DNA of 64,000 nucleotides, from assembly GCA_018398575.1 (NCBI GenBank), contig JAGTXZ010000018.1, positions 1,922,001-1,986,000 on the forward strand, given 5' to 3'. The position numbers and the translations under genes are program-made. The notes below the pieces were generated by a model. The model was not told where the DNA came from and ran no database searches. It saw only the letters and a program-made list of their open reading frames with translations. The stretch is from Ampelomyces quisqualis (lineage: Eukaryota > Ascomycota > Dothideomycetes > Pleosporales > Phaeosphaeriaceae). The first letter of the stretch is position 1; each line of letters begins with the position of its first letter. Positions 46,530 through 57,370 of this stretch are shown here, in pieces.

Positions 46530-46980
46530 TTTGCCTTGCAAGCTATTGTTGTTAAGCAAAAAGTGTAAAAACTGCAAGTCTATAAGTGCAAAAGAGTGTA
46601 TTCTGCAGAATATCTTACTACTAGATTTTTTAAAGCTAGACTAACAAATAAAAGAGTTAAAATAGCAAGAGGAGTTAGAAGAAGCTGCGTTAGTAACAGA
46701 TAAGACAAAAGCAGAGTTAGTAGTACTCTAGATGCGTACGCGTTAGAACAAACTGCGCTGTATATAAAAGTAGAAGCTAGCTTTTTATTGCAAGAAGCAG
46801 CGTATTTTTAATACTAGTCTGCTAATGTTAGAGAAGTTAGACGCTCTAGAATTGTTAAACTAAGCTGTAGATTAATTACTAATCCTAGAGAGGTCTAGTT
46901 CTTGTTCTACTCTATAGCACAGTAATAGTGCGTTAGAAGCAGTTAGCAATTTATAAGATTTGTCTCTAGTTCCTATATGT
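46530..46980 (+). pseudogene. G4 opposite-strand frame: Cys cluster plus coiled coil
   Basis: Between the G4 integrase end and its 3' LTR, on the strand opposite to pol. The frame reads 'PCKLLLLSKKCKNCK' and 'ISAKECIL' (Cys-x8-Cys-x2-Cys-x7-Cys), then a Glu/Lys/Leu-rich helix with 'KELK', 'EELEEAALVTDKTKAELVVL' and 'NKLRC', and finally 'LLMLEKLDALELLN'. Stops occur only at Gln-type positions. Cys cluster, charged helix and a terminal Leu-Asp-x-Leu-Glu motif resemble uncharacterised fungal proteins with a Cys-rich N-terminus and an RLRKQ-type helix; that match is from memory of the pattern. Function unknown. Confidence 0.6.
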
Positions 46981-47034
46981 TATTATTTTTTTAACTTTAA
47001 ATTTATTTTCTTCTTTAAGTTTATAGCAAAAGGT

Positions 47035-47232
47035 TTACTGTAACAGTGTTTTTAGGTTAGCTGGTTCTAGTAGGCTTACGTAGAATCTAAGGTAGATCTT
47101 TGCATTTAGCAAAAGCTTAAGTGTATATATAACTAGTCTATTTCTCTTTAAAATTAAAAATAGTCTAACTTTAATATAGTTAAGTCCTTTGCTTAGTTGT
47201 TTTATACGTAGATTTTTGGTATAAAGATACAC
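47035..47232 (-). pseudogene. pol: G4 integrase C-terminal GPY/F module
   Basis: A stop-free stretch of 65 codons. Reads 'VYLYTKNLRIKxLSKGLNY' after correcting for the start, 'KVRLFLILKRNRLVIYTLKL' (family VGPFxIxxxxGxxxYxLxLP) and 'RFYVSLLEPAN' (FHVSxLEP). The apparent start Met is simply a mutated Val of the pol frame, not a real start. Downstream 'ENKFKVKKI' (near 46.99 kb, in another frame) recalls the start of a chromodomain (EYEVEEI), but the rest is not visible. Confidence 0.88.
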
Positions 47233-47239
47233 CTTAACT

Positions 47240-48160
47240 CTCTTTTTTAGCTAAGGTGCTGTTTTTTATTTTCTATTAATATATAAGATGCTTTGTGTTT
47301 GAGCGTATTATATTTGTTCTTCTATTTTAATATAAGTTTTCTTTATTTCTTCTGCTGTCTATATAGCAGCTTTAGCCTTTAGGCTAGGTAATATTCTTGT
47401 AAAGAGATTTAGATATTATCTGTAGTTTGCAAAGTATAGCGTCTTGCCTATAGCCTTAGACAATTTGTTATTATAGGCTAACTGTGCTATTAGTAATAGC
47501 AAGACCTAATTTGTCTATTATAGGTTACTATATATCTTAAGATACGTCTTTATAGTTCTATTTGTTCTTTCTATTTAGCTATTAGTTTAAGAATAGTAAG
47601 CTATTAATAGCTTTTGTTACATCCTAATTTCTACTATTAAGGTAGTCTAATAATTTAACGTAAAGAGTTTATCTTAACTGCTAATAATTAACTTTAGTAT
47701 GCTATAGTATCTAATAAGTCTATTCTTAAGTACGTACGCTAGCTAAACAGCTATATAGTCTTATTAAAAGAGTAGTATTATAGCGTATTTAGTAAAGCAA
47801 TCTACTATAACTATAATAGCGTTATAGGCTAATCCTGTAGCAGAGTCTTTTAACAGTAGTAGTCTTGTTACAAAGTCTATTAATATGTTAGTCTAAGGCT
47901 TAGTTAAGAGCTCTATTAGCTGCATTTCTCTATAAGGTGCGTGTATACTGTGTTTGTTACGTTAATAGTCTACACATTTCTTAATGTAAGCGCTTATCTT
48001 ATCTTTTATATTTTTAAACTAGTAATTCTGTTAAATCAGTTCTATAGTTTAGCTTACTCTAGAATAACTATATACTATATTATTATAGTGTTAACGTATA
48101 ATTAATTCCTGTAATTCTTTTAGAATATTAATTTTAATCTTTATTGTTAGATTATTAATG
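47240..48160 (-). pseudogene. pol: G4 integrase core
   Basis: Minus-strand reading: 'KCVDY' and 'NKHSIHAPYREMQLIELL' (zinc domain end and linker), 'ILIDFVTRLLLLKDS' with the first catalytic Asp, 'NAIIVIVDCFTKYAIILLF' (family DxIxVVVDRFTKxA), then 'DKLFTLNY' (SDRDxxFTSxFW). The match to Ty3/gypsy integrase is close despite many stops. Confidence 0.92.
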
Positions 48161-48179
48161 TATTTTACTAGTCTAAGAG

Positions 48180-48960
48180 ATCTGTTATCTTATGTTTTAA
48201 GAATGCTTAAGCTATTAATAGTTTTAGTTTTAGTAATATCTAATCTTTAGCTAAGAGCGTTTACTCTGCTATTGTCTCTTTTAAGTGTATAGACAATTTT
48301 AAACTTATACTATCCTAATATCTTTAACTATTGTACTTGTCTTTAATTAAGTACTTTAGTAGTAGTAAAAGTTATTAGGTTTTTATAGTCTAAGTATATT
48401 ATAAGATCTAAGTAACTTTTTGCGTAGATTCTTTAATATTTAAGTGCTACTACAATTGTAAGTAGTTCTTTATTATGTACGTTGTAATTTTCTTCTAGTA
48501 GTGTAAACTTTTGTAAGTAGTAGGCTATTAGGTACTATTTTTTATCTTATTCTTATTTTGTACACATTCTAATCGCTAAATTTAATGCGTTAGTTTTAAA
48601 TCTAAGCAGTTTTCTGTTTCTAAATACTATAAAGACAGGTAGTGCTATATAAGTATCTTTAAGCGTCTTAAATGCCTAACTTTATTCTTCTGTCTATTTC
48701 TAAGGTGTATTCTTTTATGTAAGTTTAGTAAGTAGCGTAGCAATTAGTAAGAAGTTTTAAATAAACTATTAATTAAAGTTAATAAAGCTTAGAAAGGATT
48801 AGATGTCCTTAACTATAGTAGGCGTTAGCTAATCTTTAATAACTTTAATCTTGTCCTTACTTATTTATACTCTATTCTTTCTAACTATACACCTTAGAAA
48901 TTCTACTTCTTTTTAGTACTATTTACACTTGTTAGAGTCTACTACTAGAAAGAACTTTTT
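48180..48960 (-). pseudogene. pol: G4 RNase H
   Basis: Lies between reverse transcriptase and integrase. The minus strand shows an ALxFFDP-like start, a Glu-Leu-rich middle block near 48.45-48.5 kb and a TDHxNL-like block near 48.4 kb, all eroded. Assignment mainly by position within a co-linear pol. Confidence 0.7.
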
Positions 48961-49560
48961 CAGTAGTGTTAAGACTATATAAACATATTCTATATATTTC
49001 TTCTTATTTTCTAAATAGATAAGAATATTATTAAAGTATGCTATAACAAATATATTAAGGTGTTCTTTAAGCATATTATTAATAAGTGCTTAACACGTTG
49101 CTAGAGTGTTAGTAAAACTAAATAGTATTACTAGATACTTATAGTAGCTGTAGCGTGTTCTAAATGCTATCTTTTATTCTTTGCTTTCCTTTATGCGTAT
49201 AAGGTTGTACGCGCCTCTTAGATCTAATACTGTAAGAATCTTTACATAGGCTAGTTAATCCTATAGTTCTAAAATATTAGGTAGTAAGTATTAATTTTTA
49301 ACTATAATATTATTAAGTTTCTAAAAGTTAATACGTAGTTATAGTTTACTGTTCTTCTTTAGTACAAATATAATTAGGTATCTAGCTAGTAATTCTAATA
49401 CTTAGATAAAACCTTTCTTTAGGTTTACTTAGATATACTCTTAGAGCGCTTTTAGCTCTTTTTCTAATAATCTGTAGATTAGTCTAAAGGTTAGCCTTTT
49501 CTCTTCTTCTAGAATAATTTTATAGTCTTACTCCTAATACTTAGGCAGTGCTTCTAGACC
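48960..49560 (-). pseudogene. pol: G4 reverse transcriptase
   Basis: Minus-strand reading 'YKYLVILFSFTNTLATC' (family YEYLVMPFGLTNAPATF), 'ALINNMLKEHLNIFVIAY', then the catalytic block at 49027-49038 as YFNN (from YLDD), 'ILIYLENKKKYIEYV', 'VLTLLKK'. Upstream the VDYRxLN region is near 49.3 kb. A clear Ty3/gypsy type. Confidence 0.93.
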
Positions 49561-49699
49561 TGTTTCTTCTAAGAATAGTTTCTTAAACTTTTTGTATTCC
49601 TTAGGTATATTAAGAGTTACACGTTTCTCTAAAACTTGTAACGTATTAGCATTTCTTCTTTAATTATCTAAGTTAACTAGTTATGTCTTTAACTGCGTC

Positions 49700-50600
49700 T
49701 TAGTTAAAGCAATATTATTAATTGTCTTCTTATCTACTATTAAACACTACTAATACGTAGGCTTAGAATCTGTTATATTATTATAATTTCTTAGAGAAAT
49801 AGATCTCTTCTCCTAGTCTATCTGTAGGCTATTCTCTCTAAACTATAGAAGTCCTAATATAATATTATAGGCAGCTAATTTAAAGACATCTAAGTATATT
49901 TTCTATTTAGTTCCTTAGATGTTAAGTTCTATAGTAGTCTTATATCTAATAAGTAACTTATTAGGTATCTACTTTCTATTTGCAATATAAAGTTTATATA
50001 ATTGTTATTTCTAGTAAGGTTAGAGCCTAGCTCTTAACAAGGTATTACCTAAAATATAGTTTACTTGCAATCTTAAATCTAGAAGCGACTTTATGCTTTT
50101 TCTGTTAACTTTTACTATAAGTTTTATAAGCTTAGCTAAGTTAATTGCGTTGCAGCTCTAGGTCTTTTTCTAAAGTTTAGAGTTAACTCTAAAAAAAACT
50201 TATTCTTTTTATATTTATTAGCTTTTTTATTATTATAGTACTTCTTGTACTCTAGTTGTAGGCAGAACTACTAGGTGTAGTTTATGCAGCTGCTGTTAAC
50301 AAGCAATCTGTTAGATATACTTTCTTCTTCTAATATATTAGAAAAACTTTTTACACTTTATTTGTTATATAGGTAATTTACGCAGGTGTCCTTAGGGCAA
50401 TTATACTATTAGTACTTATAAGGTTTTTTTTGCTAAAAAAAGTATTAGTTAATTTTACTACTATAATATATTAGGTAGTAGTTACTATTATACACTATTT
50501 ATAATAGAAGTTTATATTTTAGATTACAAGAATCTTGTAAGTAACTGTCTATAAGTAGGATTTAATATAATTTGTTTACCTTCTTATCCTAGTATTCTAC
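49700..50600 (-). pseudogene. pol: G4 protease region
   Basis: The stretch between gag and reverse transcriptase. A hydrophobic retropepsin-like segment is expected around 50.0-50.2 kb, but the active-site Asp-Ser/Thr-Gly block is not clearly preserved. Called by position only. Confidence 0.5.
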
Positions 50601-50699
50601 AGGTATAGAGTTTAGTACTAATACTTACCTATTATTAGTATAGTATATCTACTTTATGTGTAAGTTACAGCACGTCTTATATAGTCTGTCTACGTCTAC

Positions 50700-52190
50700 C
50701 TTTTAACACAGTTCTCTAACTATTGTATTCTAGCGCACTAGTTTAGAGCTAGCTAGTAGTAAGTATATGTCTAGCTTGTTTAGTGTAAGTTCTTAGTCTT
50801 CTTAGGTATTGTAGATTCTTGTAGTCTCTTGTAGATTCTATATTCTATAGACTCTGTTTCTTAAGTGTAGCAATTGTTTTCTCTCTATAACTCTATTTAT
50901 ATTTAGAAAGTACTTGTTTATTTAAAGAATATAATATACTTATAGAAATTAGTAACATTGTTTTATATATTTTTAGTTAACTTTGTTAATTTAGTTGTAC
51001 TAGTTATAAATGTTTTGTTATATTTGCAGTAGAAGTAATCCTATCTATTAGAAATATTTAATATTATAGTTTTATTCTTAGTTATAGAATAATACAGCGT
51101 TAGTTAAGACCTAATTATTAGATAATGTAGTAGAGGTGTCTTCTATCTATTCTACTATTAGTAGTCTGTTAGTTGTTTAGACAATAGGTTAATTGTTAAT
51201 TATAATCTATTCTTTAACATCTTCTTCTAAAGCGTTAGTTAACACGTTAAGCTAGCGTATAACTTTATTCTTAGAGTAATAGTCTTATATATAATATCTA
51301 ACCTTGTTACAGTTATAATAGGTAATTTTATTCTTATTAGGCCTATTCTTTAAGAGTTGTTTCTTTAAGTAACTTTTCTATTCTAGGCCTTTGTTAAGGT
51401 TGTCTAAGTGCATAGCTTTAGGTTTATACCTTAAGTATACTCTTAGTAGGCGTAGTTAGTAAGTTCTTTATCTTAGGTAGTAGCGCTATTATCCTTTATT
51501 TAGTTATATTTATCTTAGATATCTTTTGTCTAGGCAAAATCTTTTGTGTTTTTATAGTAAACGCAAGGAGTATAACCTATCTTTAAGTGCTAATTTGTAG
51601 AGTTTATTATCTAGGCAAATAGCTTTATTTTAAAGTTTTTTAAGAGTAGTAATATATATTCTGCTGCGCATAAGTTTAGCTTATACAGCAGCCTTAAGGC
51701 CTTATTTATACATACGCATTAGAGTAGCGTTGTTCTACTAGATTTGTTTAGTATATTATTAAAAGATATTAGTATAGTTAGTAGTTAATTAGGTTTGTTT
51801 TAGACTTTAGATTTTTTATTCTGCAATTACAGATTCCTTAAGGAGTAAGAAAATCTGCTACAAGCGTGTTTTAAACGCGTGCTAGTCTTCTATAAGGTTA
51901 GTATTATCTATATCTGTAATATTATTATCTATATACTTCTAGATAATTAAAAGTACTTATTTTTTAGCGTTGCCTTTTATGTAGGTTGTAGCAAGAATAA
52001 CTTTATTATTGTTTTTAATCTTATCTTCTTCTACGTAGAAGTACTTATTAAACTAAAAGATCTAAGTCTTAAGTTTATTACAGTCTCTATAGTAGAGATT
52101 AGGTTTATTAACTTTAAGTCTAGGTTGTTCTACTTAAGAATGCTTAGGTATATTTATTGCAATATTGCTGCTTATTATAAGAGTGTTTAA
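50700..52190 (-). pseudogene. gag: G4 gag with zinc knuckle
   Basis: Near 51.28-51.32 kb the minus strand reads 'YYNCNKVRYYI' before a stop and 'DY', a Cys-x2-Cys-x4-His-x4-Cys knuckle in which only one Cys survives; the others and the His became Tyr. It is preceded by a Lys/Asn-rich linker. Upstream the frame fills the space to the 5' LTR as expected for a capsid protein. The start is not resolved. Confidence 0.75.
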
Positions 52191-52192
52191 AG

Positions 52193-52647
52193 TGTTAAGA
52201 CTATTAGTCTAGTAGTAAATAATAAGAATGCTAGTATAGACTAGAGGTATAGCTAAGGTTAGTTTTTGCAAATAGATGCAGAGTTGCTTTAGATACAAAG
52301 AGTATTGTTACTAAGATAGTAAAGGCTAGAGCTTTCTAAAAAGAGTAATAATAATTAAATAGCTAGTTACTAACTTAAGCGTCTGTAACATAAGTTAAAT
52401 ACAATAATCTATAAGAGTTTATTGTAGTTTCTATATACTTAGTCTTTCTTATAGTTCTTATTATTCTTAATCTTTATTATAGATTCTTATAGTTTCTTGT
52501 TATAAGAAACAGTAAGACTAAATAAGACTAATAAGAAGGTTACGTAACATGCTTAGCGTGCTATGTCCCTGCACTAGGTTTAAATCTTGCAACCTATTCT
52601 CTTGTTTATTTATAACGTTTTGTGTTCTCTATTAGAGGTTTGTAATA
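52193..52647 (-). repeat. G4 5' LTR
   Basis: 455 bases, TGTTAAGACT...TTTGTAATA, where the last bases were AACA as in the other copy. Followed by the target duplication ATAAG. Confidence 0.95.
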
Positions 52648-52652
52648 ATAAG

Positions 52653-53320
52653 ATAGAGAAGAACTATAAGATACTACTACTTTCTAGACTATTACACTGC
52701 AAAGCAATAGATATAATAGATTAATTACAGGCGTATATAGGTTAGTAAGAGTTTACTACAAATGATAGGTAATATATTAATAAGCTAGAAGTACTGTAAC
52801 AGGCAACTATAAAATAGATAGCTATAGATATAATAGGCTAGGCTTTGCCTAGCCCTTTGCCTTCTTAGAAAGAGCTTAGTCTAGCCTTACTACCTCTTTA
52901 TAGACTAGCACACACAGAGGGTATATAAACCCCTTCTATAACTAGTAGAGAAGCTTAAGAAATATAACTCTTTCTAGCACCTTATTATTCTATCTTTACA
53001 GGCTAGCCTATAATAATTATATTCCTTTCTAATATAACAATAACTGCAGAATAGCTCTATCTAACTAACACTCTAATACTAAGTTAGAGCCTAAAAGGCA
53101 AGAGTCTTAAACTAACCTTTAGGCTTGCTATGCTCTGTTAGATAGTTGCCTTTAAGCTATAGAGAACTAAATTAACGCTCTAGAGATAGTACTCTAGTCT
53201 CTTGTTACTTAACTTATAAACCCTCTTTCCCTCTCTTTAGCCTCTACGCTAAACTCTCTTCTAGTACCTTACAACGCGTAAACTGCTAGAAATTTAACGC
53301 TTACTACTTCTGCTCTTTCT
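52653..53320 (+). pseudogene. Reading frame upstream of G5 gag, part after G4
   Basis: Continues in phase the frame cut at 45944. Reads 'LLHCKAIDIID', 'EFTTNDRxYINKLEVL', 'ELSLALLPLYRLAHTEGI' and 'SLKGKSLKLTFRLAMLC', with stops only at Gln-type positions for more than 200 codons. It lies directly upstream of, and in a different frame from, the G5 gag core. Probably the gag N-terminus before a frameshift; a separate protein is possible. Confidence 0.5.
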
Positions 53321-54160
53321 CTAGTCTAACGCAAACTACTACCTCTAGGCAACCTATTTTTAAGCAATAAGTCCTACTTTACTACCTAAGAGGTTACTAT
53401 AACTTATAAGCTTAAGACTAACTCTACTTTTATTAGAAGCGCCTTAGACTAATACGCCTTTATTTAGGCTAACTTATTGCTAAAAGTCTAACAGAAAGTT
53501 ACTCTCTACTACGCTAGCAAAGAGGAAGCAGGTAATTAGGACTCTATAAACTTTATAAAATATCTTAATTTCTGCTAAAAAAATAAGCATAGTAAAGAAT
53601 GTGCTTAAGCAGTTTTAGAAGAGCTGTGCTAGGCTAGAAAGAAGTCCTTTACTAACTTCTTCCTGCGCTTTATATCTTTTCTCTTATAATATAGAAGAGT
53701 AACGTAAGATAATAAATAGTAACTTAACAAATTACAACGCGCTCTAAACTACTCTCTGTAACAAGTTACTCTTTACTATAGCGTTTCTTGTACTAATTAT
53801 AACTAGGTAGTAGTAGAATATTAATTTATTACAATTAACTTGGAAACTATAGCTATTAAGAAGTATTAACACTTGTACACAAAAGGAGAGACCTAGGCAA
53901 AGAAGAACTTAGATAGAGACGTTAAGATAGAAATAGTGTCTGCAGTTAGTATAGGTTTAAGGACAAAAGAATAGGTTAAGGCCTAGTAAGCAAATAGTGC
54001 AGGCTAACCTTAGTTAAAAAACTAGGTCCCTAAGAGGCTCTATAAGCAGCGTTATAATAGTAATTTATATACACGTTATAGTAAGCAAGAACACTACGTG
54101 TAGGGCTGTCTAAACGTAGTATAAATCTACGCTATTAGCGCTTCGCGCAGCAAGAAAGCC
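53320..54160 (+). pseudogene. gag: G5 gag with zinc knuckle
   Basis: A capsid core with 'STFIRSALD' and 'YYASKEEAGN', 'SINFIKYLNF', 'KKSFTNFFLRFISFLL' and 'LNKLQRALNYSL', matching the Ty3-type gag helix pattern. The zinc knuckle is at 54068-54109: Cys codons 1 and 2 are now TAT, the His (CAC) and last Cys (TGT) remain. Plus strand, in order before the protease. Confidence 0.85.
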
Positions 54161-54289
54161 CTAACAGAGATTTTAAAAAACTAGTAGCTTTTACCTTCTT
54201 AGAGGGATAGGAGCGCTCCTTAGATAGCGTTAGTAAAGAGAACAGAAAACAAGAGACGCTACTTAACTACCTTAACAGCAACTTATTTC

Positions 54290-54600
54290 TTGTTTTACTA
54301 TTACTAGATAGCACTACTAATATTAACGCCTTAGTAGATACAGGATACAAGTGTTACAGCGCTATTAACGCTGCGCTAGCAGATAGGATAAGAGTACACA
54401 CTACTAATATTCTGCTATAACGCCTAAAGTAGGCTGCTACAGATAGTATACCTACGCGAATTAATTAAATTGCGTTTCTAGACTATAATATTAATAGTTA
54501 GCAATTACAATTAGTTGCTTACTTAGTTTCTAGCTTTACTTACAACTTAATCCTAAGGAAACTGTAGCTAGCCTATAAGAAAGTAGCTATTTATACAACT
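54290..54600 (+). pseudogene. pol: G5 retropepsin-like protease
   Basis: Reads 'DSTTNINALVDTGYKCYSAI', with the active-site Asp-Thr-Gly intact at 54337-54345. This is the only retropepsin site in the window that kept its catalytic Asp and Gly. 'YLVSSFTYNLIL' follows. Confidence 0.88.
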
Positions 54601-54839
54601 AATAGCATAATAACTATTAGGTAGGCTAAGAACCTACTAGTAAAGGAAAAGGCCTGCTGCACTGTCCTACTACTCCTAAAAGAAATTAGCGCTACTAAAG
54701 TAACATAAGAGTTCTATAACTATTCTAAGTTATAAAAGCGCTATATAATGTTTGCTATAACTAGTATCTACGCTATAACGTATATATTAAGTAAGTTACC
54801 TAAAGAGCAGATATTAATAACCTTACTTCTACTGCAAAT

Positions 54840-55231
54840 CTTAGACTTTGCAGATGTTTTTAACAAACGCTTTGCCTTTAGTCTGCTTCTATATAGAGGC
54901 TAAATAGACTATTATATCTAACTCTAACTAAGCAAAGATAAAAAGACTCTAGACCTCTCTTAAGGTCTATTGTACTCTATGCCTTACAATTAGCTAATAG
55001 AGCTGTAATAGCAAGTTACAGACCTTCTAGATAAAGGCTAGATCTGCGCTAGCTTCTCTACAGTAGAGGCTCTAGTTCTGCTAGTAAAGAAGGCTTTAGG
55101 TGTATAGCGCCTCTATATTAACTACTAGGCTCTAAACAAAATTATAAAGGTAGATTAATACCTACTCTTATTAATTAAAGAAACTCTTTATATACTTTCT
55201 TAGGCAAGGTAGTTTACAAAGGTTAATATTT
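54840..55231 (+). pseudogene. pol: G5 reverse transcriptase, N-terminal part, cut by copia B
   Basis: Includes 'LSKDKKTLDLS' and 'LYSMPYN', an EALVLLVKK-like segment near 55.07 kb, 'RLYINY' (RLCVDYR), 'ALNKIIKVD', 'YLLLLIKETL' and 'FTKVNI'. It stops at 55231 where the copia B LTR begins. The rest of G5 must lie beyond the window's right edge. Confidence 0.88.
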
Positions 55232-55450
55232 TGTAACAGAGTATGTAAATCAACGGATTACAGGATTGTTACGTGTGATAACTAAGCATGTTACCAATAA
55301 GATAGAATCTATTTAGAACTAGACTAACTTATTAAGCTGTTTCTTAGCTTAGTGTATTTAATCTAATCTATCCTTACATAGTATAGAACAAGTAATAGAA
55401 TTCTTTTTACTTACAATAACTTTAATCTATAGTATTGCTTAGCTTCTACA
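55232..55450 (+). repeat. Copia B 5' LTR
   Basis: 219 bases, TGTAACAGAGTATG...CTTCTACA, aligning with both copia A LTRs. It preserves TGTAAATCAACGG where copia A has TATAAATTAGCAG. Confidence 0.93.
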
Positions 55451-55499
55451 GTTATAAGCCTAGCGTTATAAGACTATAGTGTTAATTTCCCTTGCGCAC

Positions 55500-57370
55500 C
55501 TTATATTGCTAAGGTACTACCTAGATTAACAATTACTTTAATACTCCTTAAAACTCTTTACAAATACTCTCTACTTAATTAGCTAGTTATTAAACATAGA
55601 CTCCTATTCTAACAACAAGATTAGCCTAGACGTTCTCTTAACTAGCTAGTTAGACTAGCTGTACTAGTTTGCCTAACTCTAGCTTTATGCTCGCAACAAA
55701 GGAGTCTGGAATTAGATTAACTTAGACAGCAACACAGTGCTCCTAATTAACAACTAGGAACCTAAATATCTAGAGCTTTTAGCCGCTCTAAGTTAACTAG
55801 TCTTAGCTCTACTGCCTAGAGCTACTAATCTAGACACGCAGATCTGCGATAAAGCTTTTAATTAATATAATCTAAAGCTAGTTACTTACAAACTTGCCTC
55901 TAGCAGTTACAAAGAAGACGTTTGCTAATACAAAGTTAATACGTTAAAATAAACTAGGTAAGCAGCTAAACTTAGCAACGTCTAGGAATAGATTAGTTAA
56001 ACTGTAGCTAAGGATCTTATAACACCTGCGGCAATTAAGATGCTTAACTCTTTAGAAATAACGCCCTAAGCCTTAATTAGGATTCTTAAGCATAACCTAG
56101 CCCTAATAGACAACAACACTATGCACCTAGTTAGGCAGTAGTATTAAGCTTATCTAGAAAAGGCTAGGCACAGCAGGATTACTCTAGATAAATAGTTTAA
56201 CAAATAGCAAGTAATCTACAGCAAGGCTTAAGCGTTCTAAGTTATAGAGGTAGAGAGATAACTTGCTCTTACTAACTTCTTTAACGCTCTTTCTGTTAAG
56301 ATTACCCTAGATTAGGCTTAATTAATGCGTTAGGATATTATTAAAGACGCAGCCCTTAGTTAGCCTGTTATAACTATATATAATCTAGCTAAGATCTTTG
56401 CTCTAATGCTTTAGGAGCAAGCAGTCTTAGTTACTAAACGAAAATCCTATTTAGCTTTTGCTACCCTTAAGAACATTAAAAACTTAGAAAACTCTAATTT
56501 AAGGAACAAAGGCAAAGATAATTCTAAGCTAAAATCTTGCCCTTGCAAGAACAATAAGAAGCACAAATAGGACCTAATAGATTATCTTTAACTAAAGACT
56601 ACAATTACTAGATTAGCCCTACTAAGAAAAGTACTAATTAAGATCTCTAATTTTAACTAAAAGAAGGTCCTTAAGCAGCTTAACACTTCTAAGTAGGCCT
56701 TACTTAATAATAAGATTAAGAAGGCTAGTTAGACACTACCTATTGCAGCTAACTAGTTAACTTTTAGGACTAAGGCAGTAACATACCTAGGAGATGTTAT
56801 AGCAGCACTAATTAACCTAACTAGCCTTAATTAAGAACTTAATATTACTAATCTAGACTTTAGAGTGTACACAACTACGTTTATAACCTATCTACTTTTA
56901 AGAAGCACTATTTATAATAGGGCTAGTGTAGTACACCTTGTTAATAATTAGTTACTTCTTATTCTAAGAACGTTTAGTTCTACCTACTCTAAGGAAAAGG
57001 TTAAGGCTAGAATATAGTTACTTCCTGTAACTAGGTATAGCAATTAAGTAATTAGGAATGTTCTATATAGTCTAAAAGGCCTATACACAAAGGACCTAAA
57101 GCTTAAAAAGATTAAAGTTATTAACAGCTTTTATGTAAACATTATATCTGCAGCACTGCTTAAGTAGGTAAGTATATAGCATAGTAGATTAGACAGCACT
57201 CTTTAGTTTAGATTATATAAGCAGAACGTTATTATACACAAGCTTTATAAGGCTTATAACCTCTTATTTATTAAATACAACTAGGTTGCACGCTACGTTC
57301 TACAACTACTAATCCTGCACACCTTATATTAATCTAACATTAATTACTTAAGAGATAATAACAAGGATCT
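55500..57370 (+). pseudogene. gag: Copia B gag and protease region
   Basis: The uninterrupted version of the gag split in copia A. Capsid pieces include 'LDSNTVLLIN' and 'ATNLDTxICDKAFN'. At 56.53 kb 'KSCPCKNNKKHK' gives a Cys-x-Cys...His zinc-type motif followed by an Asp-Leu segment. The expected protease Asp-Ser-Gly block (56.8-56.95 kb) is not clear. Confidence 0.8.

Larger units (their letters stand above)
45945..52647 (-). mobile_element. G4: Ty3/gypsy element with 455-bp LTRs
   Basis: A minus-strand element with LTRs at 45945-46399 and 52193-52647 and a perfect target duplication ATAAG (45940-45944 and 52648-52652). Order on the minus strand: gag with zinc knuckle, protease, reverse transcriptase, RNase H, integrase, GPY/F module. 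A plus-strand coiled-coil frame sits between pol and the 3' LTR. Total 6.7 kb, not interrupted by other elements. Confidence 0.96.

Noticed and set aside
47230..47232. ATG of the 65-codon minus-strand frame as a true start
   Set aside because: The frame continues the integrase upstream; the Met sits where relatives have Val, a G-to-A change.
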